From: Spinellus fusiger
Lineage: Eukaryota; Mucoromycota; Mucoromycetes; Mucorales; Phycomycetaceae
Assembly (NCBI GenBank): GCA_025094145.1
Contig: JALLLS010000011.1
Span: forward strand, 496,001-560,000
Direction of reading: 5' to 3'
Length of the DNA stretch: 64,000 bases
The number at the start of each line of letters is the position of its first letter. Within the stretch, counting starts at the first letter, position 1. The position numbers were made by a program, and so were the translations under genes. The notes under the pieces are model-generated. The model did not search any database and was not told the origin of the DNA. It saw nothing but the letters and a program-made list of their open reading frames with translations. This document shows, one piece after another, positions 24,763 through 36,288 of this stretch.

Positions 24763-25285
24763 CAGCCATCTATAGGAAGGTGCTTTCCCTCACTTACTTT
24801 CCAAGAGAGGTCCCGACTTATCCACAGTCGTCACCTTTCTCAGCTTCTTTCCACTGTGGATTTGTGAGAGAAGACCACTGTCCATGTTCAATTATCTACG
24901 GTATGAAGAAGAGCAGGAAGAAGAAAGACTCGCAGGTAGAATAAATAAAAACGAGAAAGACGAGATGAGTCGGGTGGAAGAGCTGTGACTGCACTTCAAA
25001 TAAAGCATGCATACACGACCATGGCTTTGAGCTGGCTTCTCCCGTGAATAGACTTCATTATGACGTTTAAACAAGTCACAGTATTCTGGGAAGAAGGAGT
25101 TCTCTTATGACCTAAGCCAAGCAAATTCGGAATGGCACAGGGAGAGCCAATCCCAAGCAGTACTGGATGATGCCAAGCAGAACCAAGGAGTGACTTGCAA
25201 TCCCTCCGAAACCTAATGTCGGTACTTCAATTCAACAAGAGATGTTGTATGGTGAGGCACGGTAGTAGTTAAAGCAGTGCTTAAC
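24763..25285. promoter_or_regulatory. 523-bp divergent intergenic region
   Basis: Separates the starts of verprolin (minus) and the TMEM33-like gene (plus) and must hold both promoters. No further gene or clear motif was recognised. Confidence 0.5.
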
Positions 25286-26206
25286 ATGTCACCTCTCGAA
25301 GCAAAAACACCTGCATTCGATATTAAGGTGAGTGTCGCATCATAGAAAGGGACTTGGTGGTGCTGTTTTTTTTTAATGAAGTTAACTTTTCCTTCAAAGG
25401 ACCTTCGTTTTGCCTGGTTTGCAGGTCATGCCACATTGCTGCTTAGTGCTGTCATCTATCTGCTTTCTCTGCTAGTGTTAAGACCCAGTGGTGTTTTCTA
25501 CAGGATATCTCTTCTGGGTGCTATTGTCTCGTACTCTATTGTTCTTTTTAACGCGCACAAGGTAGTTTTATGGCTTTATGGCTACAGCAACTGACACTCT
25601 ACAGAACGAAAGTCATGTTATGAAGCGTCTGTTATTGGATGAAAACACCCAGTATTGGCTACTTGCTGTTTATTTTCTATTCTCTCGACGTATATCAGGT
25701 AACGGAGGCAACAGAGCCTACAGACTAAAAGACATGCAGTGATTCTACTTCCATTCGCTGTGTACTCTGCCTTCCACGTGCTCCAGTATACTCGTACAGT
25801 GCTTCTTCCAGTATGGATGCCCCAGAACCCTAGTCTTCAAGAGCAGATAAAGACACTCACCACTACATATCACCAACAAGCAATACAGTGGATTACTCGG
25901 ATCGAACTGTTGGGTGTGATGGGACGCTTGATTTTGGGATTTATAACGTAAGAGAATAGGCAAGAGAACACAATAGCTTACAAGAGATGGAAATGAGATA
26001 GATTCAGAACCTCTCTTTTCTCTGTCCTTTTCTATGGTCACTTTTTACGCATGAGATTCTTCATGTCTCCTGCCATGCGCAAGACAGTGGCAGAGAGTGT
26101 GGCTATATTGGACCATCATTTATTGGCCCCTACAGCGCATCCCAAAGTGCCTCTTCAGGTCACCAAGGCCTATGCATTCATAAAGACAGTCTACAATGAA
26201 AAATAG
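25286..26206 (+). CDS. TMEM33 / Pom33 (Tts1) family membrane protein
   Basis: 236 aa from five exons: 25286..25327, 25400..25561, 25605..25698, 25740..25947, 26002..26206. All joins keep frame. Hydrophobic segments: FAGHATLLLSAVIYLLSLLV near 18-38; SLLGAIVSYSIVLFNAH; YWLLAVYFLFSRR; LLPFAVYSAFHVL; IELLGVMGRLILGF; TSLFSVLFYGHFLRMRFF. The order and the C-terminal helix pattern match the conserved ER/nuclear-pore family TMEM33/Pom33/Per33. Members shape tubular ER and help distribute nuclear pores. Small size and lack of a signal peptide fit. Family assignment is from overall pattern; paralog identity is not resolved. Confidence 0.8.
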
Positions 26207-26515
26207 CCCTTTCTCATGAACATTCAATAAAAGACATGGATTGTTTTAATGAGTGTTTTTCTTATAGTGTGTAATGTGGTATTAGTATTGACACAAGAGA
26301 GAAAATAAATAGAATGCAATGATAAAAATAAAATAAAAAGAAATAAAAAGAAAGAAAGAGAGAGAGAGAGAAGGATGAAATATAAGAGGGTGGAGGGTTA
26401 GTGTGCAGATGTGCAAATGTGCAAATGTGTAAGTGCATAAGTATTTGATTTAAAGAAAAAAAGATAAACAACTTCAATAGATACTCTTTTTGTTTTGGCC
26501 TTTTCGATCCTCTTA
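26207..26515. other. convergent 3' spacer
   Basis: 309 bp between convergent gene ends. It has an A/G-rich simple repeat at about 26320-26372. No gene seen. Confidence 0.6.
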
Positions 26516-29500
26516 CTAGTGATGATGAGTACCACGTTTCAAAGTAGAAAGATCGTGCTTTCCATCACAACAAGAACGAATATTGACATGATCCTCAGAA
26601 TCCTCAGAGTCTTCTCCTGCTAAAGATAGCTGAGAGTCATGAACCCCTTCTTCCAAACCCATTTCATTAAGACCTGATACTTCATCACGATGATCAGGAC
26701 GTGCCAGTAGATATGAAAGAGACTATAGAGAAAAGAAAAGAAGAAGAAAGGTGAGTCTTGTTCTACTCTCCTTAGTATAATTTACCATAAGCCATAATTC
26801 ATGAAGCTCAATGGTAGGAGCCGTTAGCTTCAGATCACGCTTGGTTGTTTTGATCAATAGACTCAGTGGAGAACAGTGGGTTTGGTCACGGCTTGGCACA
26901 GAAGAGACTGCCTCAATAAAAGCTAATAGATAGAATCTAATGAGTCAGAAGAACCCTACAGAAGATTAACTGCTATTGACTTACCACTCTTGGCTTTGGC
27001 CTCGTTATTATCCACACCAGGCTCAGTGGCACTCCAGTAGAGCGTACGAGTGTAAGGATGGACCCAGAAGAATCGTTTATGTTTATTCTCTGAGATACCA
27101 CCTCCTACATGGCGTCGAGTGTGCTTCCACATCCATTCACCAATCATAGTGCGTGTGATGGCTGAGATCACATCAATATCTGTACTCATACCAGAAGTGT
27201 CAGTTCTGCTGTATTCCAAAGGTAAAGACACACCATGCTCTACAATGTCATCAGAAGACATGGTAGAAAGAGAAACAGTAGATCGGATCTTTTGAGATCT
27301 CTTTGTAGGATGAAGAGCATCTATACGGTTCAGGTAACTGGTGGGTGTGTATTTACGCTGCTCCATAATCCTCACACTACCATAAGGACCTGACTTGGAC
27401 TCCACGGAATCTGTGGAGCGCTTAAAAATACTCTCTTTGCGGGATGTCTCTGAACGAAGAGATACCATGGACGCAGAAGATTTGATAGAGCGTGCATGGT
27501 TAGCTGGCATGGACGTACTAGGCTGTGGACGCACAAGGCCGGATAGACGAGCAAGACGTGATGTAGACATGGACTTTTCAACCACAGGCTCAGGAGATGG
27601 ACGTGGAGGAGGAGGAACAGAAAGTCGTGCTGTGTGGGCTGCTTGGTCTTCTGCTTGTTGGAGAGCAACACGGGCACGTTCCTTGGCTAGAGCCTCCACC
27701 ACACGCATTTCTGCTAAGAGATCTGCTTCATTGCGGGAGATCATGTCTATTTCCTTCATTGGGGATTCTGAGATAATATGAGTAGGAGAGGCATCTGTAT
27801 TTACAGGGAAACTACCAATGCTTGGGAGATCAAATGCTCCAAAGTCCATAGTGGTGGGACGGCTACTTTCATTTACTACACACGTAGGACTTGTTGGAGA
27901 ATAGACTGGCTGGATAATGTCCACAGTACCAGTAGAAGAAAGAGGGTTTTCATAGTCATTGATATCGTGGGCTGTGTCGCCTTCTTCATCTATAAAAGCT
28001 GTCTCCAAAGATCCAGTGGGGGCTGCTACTGGGGATAGGATGACATGAGGAACAGATGTCTTTACTGAAGGAGAAGTTTCTAGTGGTGTGTAGATGATAG
28101 GAGACTCATCTTTTGACTCGCTCACCACTGTTGTAGTGGAGGAGGAAGATACGTTGGTGAGTAACATGCTAGTAGTTTTAGGTGTGTCTTTAATGTCCTT
28201 GAGCTGAGAAGTAAGAATCTGTGAGATGGTGTCAACAACTGCAGTTTGCTGTTCTGGTTCCCAAGAAGTAATAAGCTCAGAAAGACTCTTGGCTACTGTG
28301 GACTGTAGCTCAGGTACGGATGAAACAAGTAGCTGTGATAGACGCTCAATGTTTTGGACTCTTTCTGCTACTAATTGTGATGTTGGAAGTACTGGCTGTC
28401 TTGTCTCTGGGATACGTCTGTTATGGCTAGGGCTGGTGCTCTTCTCTACAGAAAGTGTTGAGTGCTTGGCCTTTTCATTGTCTTCCAAGTCTGGTATGAT
28501 ATCAGACACTGTGGACTTTAATGATTCTTCAGAGAAGAGTGGCCGGGAGAGTGGAGATATATCTGATACAGTATATTCTGTCTGATCATGAGGAGAAGTA
28601 TCAGTATCAGCAGTATAAGTAGAAACCACTACTTGTGGTAATTCTTTTTCTTCTTCTTGTTGCACGATGGAGGATGTCACCAATGCACTGTCTGAAATAG
28701 CTTCAGTCATTACGGAATCTATTTGAATTGAGTCATTGAAAGACGCATGGCTTGTCAAAGATACATCTGCTGGTGTATATACAGACACTACATTGGTATG
28801 ACTTTGTACTGGCAATAGAGACTGTGTTATTACAGCCACTGAGTCCACAAGTGTATTCTCTTCCATTGTAACAGAGATAGGTGTTTCTGATTTCGTGACA
28901 GTCGATGATGAGTTCTCAGTAGACTGCATTTGTGATATAATCTTGTTAGGATCATTATTACTGATACTATATCTCTCTGTTGGAGTGAGTTGTTCAGAGG
29001 AGAGTGTTGATTCTTCCATCATTGCTGTGGACTCTTCATTTACTCTAGCAACTCCTTCAGTAATACTCTTTGGTGCTACCGTCTTTACAGGTACATCCAA
29101 CTTGATCTCTTGAGCAACAGACAGTGGCATTTTATTTTGCTGCTGTAGAGAAGATCTTGATGGTCTTTTTGTTGGTTCCAATGAGTAAGAGAATGCGCTA
29201 TGATCTGACAAGGCAACTACTATATGATCCATAACAGGCTCTACATCCTTCTCTTTGATTTCTTTTGAGTTGGCCTTTGACTCAGTCTGGTAGGTAGGAG
29301 TGTGTTGTTCCTCTACATGAGATGGAATGAGAGACACTGCTGTGGTATCATTCTCATATGTATTGTGTTTTAATTCATAGTGGGGTGCGTCCTTCTCACT
29401 CAAAAGTGTCTCAGGCTCTATTACTTTCTCTGATGGTGATTCAATTGAAATATGGTTTTGGTGTAAAGATTCTGGTGCAGTCTCTGATGCAGTCTCTGAT

Positions 29501-31230
29501 ACTGCCTTTGGTACAGTCTCTGATACAGTCTCTGATACAGTCTCTGGTGCAGTCTCTGATACAGTCTCTGGTGCAGTCTCTGATACATTCTCTGATACAG
29601 TCGCTGATACAGTCTCTGATACAGTCTCTGATACAGTCTCTGATACAGTATCTGGTACATTCTTTGATACAGTCTCTGATGCATTCTTTGGTATGATTTC
29701 TGATACTGCTTCTGTTGTAGTATCTGATACTGTCTTTGGTGCAGTTTCTAGTACAATATTTGATACAACATTTGATATAGTCTCTGGTGCAATCTCTGAT
29801 ACATTATTTGGTGCAGTCTCTGACACAGCCTTTGATATAGTCTCTGGTGCAGATGATCGCTGTAATGCAGGTATTGGTACAGATATGAATATTCCTTCTG
29901 AGCTATCATTATCAACCTTCACCTGCACAGTCTCAGTTAATAGATCATTGAATATACCCTCTTGTTTGGTAATTTGATATATTGGCACAGGCTGTAGTAC
30001 TTTTGACTCTCTCTCTGCTGCCAATGTAACATAGGCTGTATGTGTATCTACAGATGCAGTCTCTTCGTTCACAATTCTCTTTCCACTAATGATTTCTGGT
30101 GCTATATCTATGGCCTGCATAGACTCACCCTGCATCAATGCGTCTGTAGAACGTGCATCTTTTATATCAAAAGACAATCTCTCTCCATTTTGTGGTGTGT
30201 GTGATGGAGTCAAGAATCCATTGGCACTCATAAGTAACTGACTGTGGAGAGTTGCTGATGGATCAAAAGTAGTATATTGCAGTCCACCTGCAGGAAGTGT
30301 ATCCGTGTTGACGGCAGCATCCCTAGATTCAACTGCTGGCTTCTTATTTTCTAATTCAAAAGACAAGGACTGCATGGTCCCTAACCCTTCAAGCTCATTG
30401 AAATGGTGACCGTGATCTTCCCAATCCCCTTCATCACTGTTCTCTTCATTCTCGCTGTTCTCTTCACTTCTATTGGGACTTGTGCTAAAACCCTTGGGCT
30501 GTCTGGCCCCTCGCCGTTTCACTTGCTTTTTACGGCCACTGTGCACTTTTCGTGTTTGGTTTGCTGCAGTCCAGTCATTCATGTCTTTACGCATCTGTTC
30601 AATGTTTTCTTGGCTATCAGCAAGCATCTTCTTAAGCTCAAACTTCTCCAATTTCTCCTTATGAAGTGTACTTCTAAGGTTGGAGAGGATTCGATGTGCA
30701 TGCGTCAATGATTGCTTCATCGTCTCAGATTCTAGGGCCTGGTTACGTGCAGGTGGGTTGGGAGACAAGGTTTTGTCGGACTCTTCCTTCTCCTTTTCAG
30801 ACACTAGCATAGGAAGTTCTTCAGACACAGGTGTGCGGTTGTTGGCGGATACCTTAATGGCTAATTTGGCCTGACATATCTTTAACTCTGTGTTGACTGC
30901 TTCGAGCTGTTTCTTAAGTGATGCCTGTTCTCGTTGACTTGCACTTGCATTTCGACGAAAGCTTAAAATGTCTTGTTCCTGACGAGATTTTAAGAGATCT
31001 GTAGCCACTTTTGACTTTTCCTCCTGTGCCTTCAAATGCTCTATTTGTTCTGTAGAAGCTGCAAGTTGTTTTGTTATTCGAACATGATCCGCATTGACTC
31101 GTGCTGTACTCTGTTGAAGATCTTTCAATGCCACCTTTAACTCTTCATTGGCCACTTCCAGATCCCAATTCTCATCCTTGAGTCTCTCTATCACCCAATA
31201 AATGTCAATACCAAAATGTCAATAGAGCCC

Positions 31231-31286
<56 letters not shown>

Positions 31287-32375
31287 GAAGAACAAGAACA
31301 AGAAGGAGAAGGGGTTGGATCAATGCTATACCTTTAGAATTATCATGTTGCTTCAGTCGTTTTGCAATGACTTCATGGCTTCTTTCCATTTCTCCTTTTG
31401 TTATCTCCAACTGCTTGATGATTTCTTCTTTTTCCTGGAGAGCAGATTGTAATTTACGAACTTCATTCAGTAGACCCTGGCCGATTTCTGTTGCGAATTC
31501 AATATCGGCATGTTTTCTTCCTTGGGCTGTTGTTTTGCTGCGTTGTTTACTAGGACTTGTATGCACAGGTGCAGAAGGTAAAAGTCGTGTGACATCTGTG
31601 TCAAAGGCTGATGGCTACACATACATATGTGTACAAGTACAAGTATAGAATATGTAGGAATATCGAAGCACATGTAAGTACAAAGTTACAGTGAGTTACA
31701 GAGATATACAGAGATGTACATGGAGGTACATGGAGGTACAGTGTGGGACATAAAGAGAAAAAGATAAAGAGACATTTAGATATCTTCCCATTTACACATT
31801 TACACATCCACACATTTACACATCCACACATTTAAACATTTACACATTTACACATGTACACATTTACACATTTACACATTTACACATTTACACATTTACA
31901 CATTTACACATCCACACATCCACATATTTACACATCTTCACATCTTCACATCCACACCCACCCATCCACATCCACACCCATCCACTGATACAGTGATATG
32001 AATGTGAAGATATATATCAACTCTCTATCCTAGGTGACTGTTTACCCTTATTCCAGTTTTGACAGCATAAAAGTCATTAGCAAGACTCTCCAGTCGCTTC
32101 ACACTGGCAGGAGATAATGCCTTTTGGTCGTCCATCTTGTCAAGTTCTTGCAGACTCTGCTTTAGCTCTGAGGCCTGTTTTAGCAGAGTGCTTCTACTGA
32201 TACCATGTAGGTTGATAGTGCTTATTGTCTGGTCGTGCTCTTCTATTTGACGAGAAAGTTCTGCCTTGACTTGTTGTACTGTCAACCCAAGAAAGGAGAA
32301 ACGATGACCTTCTGTTTTCTCGGGGTCTCTCCTGAAAGCAGGCATGGCTGTCTGTCCTGAGGTGACATGACTCAT
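26516..32375 (-). CDS. Num1/Mcp5-like cortical anchor protein with PH domain
   Basis: 1719 aa from exons 32046..32375, 31332..31614, 26985..31187, 26786..26922 and 26516..26722. N-terminal third: coiled coils (about 60-110, 150-290, 370-410; for example NEVRKLQSALQEKEEIIKQL). A long Ser/Thr/Glu-rich disordered middle includes a tetrapeptide repeat (ETVS-type) at about 640-780. Near the C-terminus the Mcp5/Num1-type PH domain begins at GEWMWKHTRRHVGGGISENK, continues with RFFWVHPYTRTLYWS and ends near LTAPTIELHELWL. Family members bind PI(4,5)P2 at the cell cortex and tether dynein and mitochondria. The PH exon acceptor at 26922 was chosen because it gives KSAFIEAV; the acceptor 14 nt upstream would create a stop. 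Start chosen at MSHVTSGQ; longer upstream reading is hydrophobic and unlikely. Confidence 0.9.
29460..29860 (-). repeat. 12-bp tandem coding repeat (ETVS-type tetrapeptides)
   Basis: Within the large Num1-like exon a 12-nt unit (plus strand GATACAGTCTCT and variants) is tandemly repeated. It encodes Glu-Thr-Val-Ser-like tetrapeptides with decay toward both ends. Because the unit is 12 nt, other frames also stay open and give artificial antisense ORFs. Confidence 0.9.
31233..31288. repeat. AT/AC/AG dinucleotide tract in a Num1-like intron
   Basis: Consecutive (TA)n, (CA)n and (GA)n runs within the 144-nt intron between exons 2 and 3 of the Num1-like gene. Confidence 0.8.
31615..32045 (-). repeat. 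minisatellite in the first intron of the Num1-like gene
   Basis: This 431-nt intron is several times longer than the others in the window. It holds dozens of short units related to CACATTTA/CACATCCA at about 31790-31985. The expansion fully accounts for its length. Confidence 0.85.
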
Positions 32376-32776
32376 AGTGAGAAAAGAGGAGAAAGGGAAA
32401 TATGACAAGGACAAAAACAGTAAAAGACAAAATCGAGAAATACAACCAATGAAGTTATAAAGAGAGTGGAAGGAAGAAGGAGAGTCAAAGGAGAGGAAGA
32501 AGAGGGAAAAGGAAATATAAAATAAAAAAGAACCATAAAGGGAGATGGAGTGTAACAGTGACAACGTGAAGAGGTCAACGTCACACTGCCACTCACAGTG
32601 AGACTTAATATAGCAAATCAACGGGTGATAATGACAGTGATTTATAGGCTAGTGACAGTAGTGATAATAATGGTGGTAGTGGTGGTAATGGTAATAGTGA
32701 TACTGTTGATAATAATAATAATACCAGTGATAATAATAATAATACCAGTAATACCAGTAATAATAATAATAATCTT
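32376..32776. other. upstream region of the Num1-like gene, with repeats
   Basis: Purine-rich sequence next to the gene start, then ATA/GTA trinucleotide-type repeats at about 32660-32775. No gene seen apart from the helicase remnant that follows. Confidence 0.5.
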
Positions 32777-33166
32777 ATGTTCATAAGAGACCAAATAACT
32801 ACAAAGGCTATACTTACACCAAAACACTCTGATGTTATACAGATCAATGATTACATTATGGACAGATTTCTTTTTGGAGAAGTCTTTCATTTTTACAGTA
32901 GTAATAAAGCACTCACAGATGAATTAGCTGTGGATCTTCCAGTAGAATATCTCAACAGCATAAACCCAGGCGGACTTTCTCCTCACTACATGAAACTGAA
33001 AATAGTGTCCCCTACAATGCTGCTTCGAAATCTGGATCTTAAATTAGATATCAACACTGTAAAACACACCATTCTGATAAGCATTGGCTTGAGTTATGAG
33101 CCCAAAGAACTAGCAGTCATGGTCCATTACAAAGGGCAATCTTTTCCCCCCAGAAGCAAAGCGTAG
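32777..33166 (+). pseudogene. PIF1-like / Helitron helicase C-terminal remnant
   Basis: 129 open codons matching the late part of PIF1-like helicases of fungal Helitrons: AILTPKHSDVIQINDYIMDR, then PVEYLNSINPGGLSPHYMKL and PTMLLRNLDLKLDINT. The order PEFLNSL-x-GLPPH-x-LKxGxPVMLLRNLD is characteristic of the family. Upstream helicase motifs (Walker A/B) and the Rep domain are absent, and the last ~40 residues drift from the family. It is a 5'-truncated remnant next to the Tc1 copy. CTAGT at 33203-33207 is a candidate Helitron 3' end. Confidence 0.7.
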
Positions 33167-33232
33167 GTTGCAAATTTCCCGTCGTGGGCCGATGTATGGC
33201 TGCTAGTAAAGTGAGAAAAAGAAATTGGAATT

Positions 33233-33924
33233 ATTTCAAATGTAGATTTCCTATTTTATAAATATGCTTTATCTTGATAGTGCTATTACTTTATGAATTC
33301 ATCAGCTAAAGACGTATAACCTTGGATAGATACATAGAAGAGTGTTTATAATACAAGAAAGAAAAAGAAAAAAGGTTATATTTCAAGGTTATCTAACAAC
33401 TACTATGGATATTCTTGATAGTAGTAGCAGTCTGGCATCTCCGCCTTATGCTGGTAATGAGGGTGTCTATTGCCTTTGATAATTTACCCCACTCCATCAT
33501 CAGTGGCAGCCTTCAATCTCTGTTTGTTGATATACACCCTATTGTACTTCCTAATTACCTTCTTGAGGTGGGTCCACAGATGCTCCATTGGATTGAGATC
33601 GGTATTGTGAGGGCCATTAAAGAGTCATTACTATACCATTCACTACTCTCCAATTGAACTGTTTTACTCGTATAGGGTCTAGCATTGGTCTTTCTGTGGG
33701 CAGTAGCTGAACATTGGAGATATCTCGACTTGGGTGGTGTTGTTGTTCAGCACTTTATGCAAGATATATAAACAAGTCTCAATACTAGTATCTTTTGCTA
33801 TACATCTCAGGCGTTCTGACAAAAATGTTCATGGTGTTGGATTGAGATATTATAAGCAAAGAAGTGTTATGAAATAAAAGAAATAGTATCTATTATCTTT
33901 TAGTATAAATATAGTCCAGGATTT
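33233..33924 (-). mobile_element. Tc1/mariner remnant, copy 1 (internally deleted)
   Basis: Nearly identical to 52227..53134 apart from a 216-bp internal deletion at about 33766-33770. On the minus strand it reads TDLNPMEHLWTHLKKVI, the catalytic C-terminal block of a Tc1-like transposase, ending at a stop after AATDDGVG. The WPSQ block just upstream is in a different frame, so the copy is non-functional. No clear terminal inverted repeats were found at the homology limits. Confidence 0.75.
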
Positions 33925-34172
33925 GAAAACTTTCCGTTACTTGTTGAGGGTCACTTTAGCAGTAGCAGTAGTAGTAGTAATATCAGTAGTAACACACTCT
34001 ACACTCTACACTATAGGCCTAAATGACATGGAGTGTGGGCTATGGATAACAGATCCACTTATTGACGAATTATGTCTTATGAACTAATTATCACTCACCA
34101 CTACATCTTAATTACACTTTTATTGTCTATGGATCAGTCTTTCTCTTCATAAAACACACTCATAAAACACAC

Positions 34173-35885
34173 TCATAAAACACTATCCTGGGGTCTAATG
34201 AGAATACCACACCCTTCAAGATGATCCTTCACTGATTGGAGTGGTACTTCTTGGCGGTGGAAGATGCCTGCTGCCAGAGCTGCTTCTACATTGGTCTTTG
34301 TGAATAACTCCTCAAAATGAGCCACACTGCCTGCACCACTAGAGGCGATCACAGGAATATGCACGGCTGCCTTGACATCGTTGACTAGATCAAGCTCATA
34401 ACCAGAATTGGTGCCATCACGGTCCATACAGTTCAGCAGCACTTCTCCTGCGCCCAAGGCCTCACATGCTACTACCAATTGACGCACATCCAGGTCACGG
34501 CCCTCACGCCCGCCCTTGACTGTGCATTGGTACCAGCAGTACTGTTCTCTCTTGGGTCCTGGCTGGCTGGTCTTTACTACATGGTGGGATGTGTCACTGG
34601 GATCCTTCACATAGACCCGGCGTGGATCCACAGAAATCACCACTGCCTGTGCACCATAGGCCTGTGCAATGGTCTCAATAGCACTGGATCCATCTTTGCC
34701 GCTCTCCCAGTATCTTTCTGCAGCATAGACAGCATCACTTCCAATGGACACCTTGTCTGCTCCTGAACGGAAGTACGCACCTGCCACCTCCAATGCAGAA
34801 TGAACAGTACCCTCTGGATCTATGACCTCTCGAATGCCACCCCCAATGGTCAATGGTACAAAGACACACTCTGACGTGCGTCTTAGGACTTCCAGCATAG
34901 GCAGGTCTCCCATAGGACAGTGGCGGAAGCTGGTGATGTTTAAAAAAGTGATTTCATCAGCACCTTCATCAAAGTAACGCTTGGCGAGTTCCACTGGTTT
35001 GCCTAGATTGCGGACATCGTTGCTGCTGCCGTCTGTCCGTTCACGCACATCGTACTGATCTCCCTTGGTGACGACGAGATCGCCTGCATCATTGGCACGT
35101 ACATCCAGACAAGCAATGATACGCTTGGTCAGAGTGGCCATGGGGTGGGTGTGGGGTGTGGATCGGCTTTCCTGGGGGCTGTCTGAGAACACAGTGCCCT
35201 TGAGGAAGGCGTCGAGCAACCGAAGACCAGCATAGCCACTCTTCTCGGGATGGAACTGGGTCGCCAGCACATTGCCCTTTTGAACAGAACTCACAAAGGT
35301 CTCCTCTCCATACTGTGTCGTAGTAAAGGTCCACTCCTTTAGATTGGCATGGTAGGGCACAGCAAAAGAGTGGACAAAGTAGTAGACAGTGTCTTTCTTT
35401 TCTTGTCCATTCCCATTCTGGTAGGAGACTGTTTTTGCTGAATGTGCTGTGTTCCATCCCATGTGGGGTACTGCCTTGGTGGTGGCATCAAAGCGGGTTG
35501 CAGTCCCAGGAAGCAGGCCCAGACCAGGTTCATCGCTTTCTTCGGATCCTTCAAACAAGGTCTGCATGCCCACACAAATCCCCATAAAGGGTTTCCCAGA
35601 GGCCACATATTCCTTGAGGGGTTCTGCATAGCCCTTTTGTCGGAGGGCTTTCATGGCGTGACCAAAGGCTCCTACACCAGGAAATATCAGTGTCTATGAT
35701 GAGGATTAGCCTTGGGTTTCCTTTTTTTTTTCTTTTTTTTCTTTTTATGCTAGTAGAGTTACCTCTGCCTTGAGAATATCAGAAGGCTCCTTTACAAACT
35801 GGATTGTATAACCCAGCCGTTGGACAGCATTGACAAGACTGCGCACATTGCCTGCTCCATAATCCAGCATATAGAGTCCCTTCAT
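34173..35885 (-). CDS. HIS7: imidazole glycerol phosphate synthase, HisH-HisF fusion
   Basis: Bifunctional enzyme of histidine biosynthesis (glutamine amidotransferase plus cyclase), 547 aa, against ~552 in yeast. Exons 35763..35885 and 34173..35693. The start MKGLYMLDYGAGNVRSL is the conserved HisH beginning, so upstream in-frame Met codons were not used. Amidotransferase nucleophile: GICVGMQ. His/Glu of the triad: FHPEKSG. The cyclase begins near residue 235 with TKRIIACLDVRANDAGDL and ends with HIPVIASSGAGS and the phosphate-binding loops. The join reads KAETLIFPGVGAFG. A TGACTCA element lies ~100 bp upstream, consistent with general amino-acid control. The first intron is pyrimidine-rich. 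Confidence 0.96.
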
Positions 35886-35982
35886 AGCACCAACAAAGAG
35901 AAGAAGAAGGAGTGGGGTTTCTGTAGTAAGCCAAGAAGGGGGGGTTTTCATGGCCACCTCATAGCCTTCGTCGTGGCTTGTA

Positions 35983-35989
35983 TGACTCA
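35983..35989. promoter_or_regulatory. Gcn4/CPC1-type site TGACTCA
   Basis: Perfect palindromic TGACTCA 98-104 bp upstream of the HIS7 start codon. This is the binding sequence of the fungal amino-acid-starvation regulator Gcn4/CpcA, at a typical distance for biosynthetic genes. Confidence 0.6.
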
Positions 35990-36288
35990 CTCAGATTCAA
36001 CAGCAGTCATTCTCAAGGCAAGGATGGGGAGAAGTTCCATGGCATTTGTAGGACAAAGGAGGACAAAAGAAGGGTTCTTTTCCCATCGAACCAGGCCTTG
36101 TCCATGGGCCTTTTTTTTACTACACATTCTCTACAGTCCCATCGAATCACTTTCTTTATGCTATAGCTTCAATCACAACGACACTTGTTCTCCCCTTTTT
36201 CTCTTTCTTTCTTTCTCTTTCTAGGCAGGCAAAAGAGGCAAGTACGCCTAACCCAATGAATGACTGTTGTTTAATGGATCAAATACAC

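Noticed and set aside
26922..26936. Upstream acceptor for the Num1-like PH exon
   Set aside because: Using the AG 14 nt upstream creates an immediate stop; the downstream AG gives the conserved KSAFIEAV.
29358..29977. Long plus-strand frames of Gln/Ser/Leu repeats opposite the Num1-like gene
   Set aside because: A 12-bp tandem unit keeps several frames open. The minus-strand frame is the one embedded in a 1400-codon exon.
31790..31985. CRISPR-like array of short repeats
   Set aside because: Units are 6-8 bp without unique spacers, inside a eukaryotic intron; this is a minisatellite.
32376..32621. N-terminal extension of the Num1-like ORF
   Set aside because: Hydrophobic, low-complexity translation of a purine/pyrimidine-rich leader, with no family resemblance.
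33415..33657. 80-codon plus-strand ORF found identically at 52409-52651
   Set aside because: It is antisense to the Tc1 transposase block; the identity reflects transposon copies, not a conserved gene.
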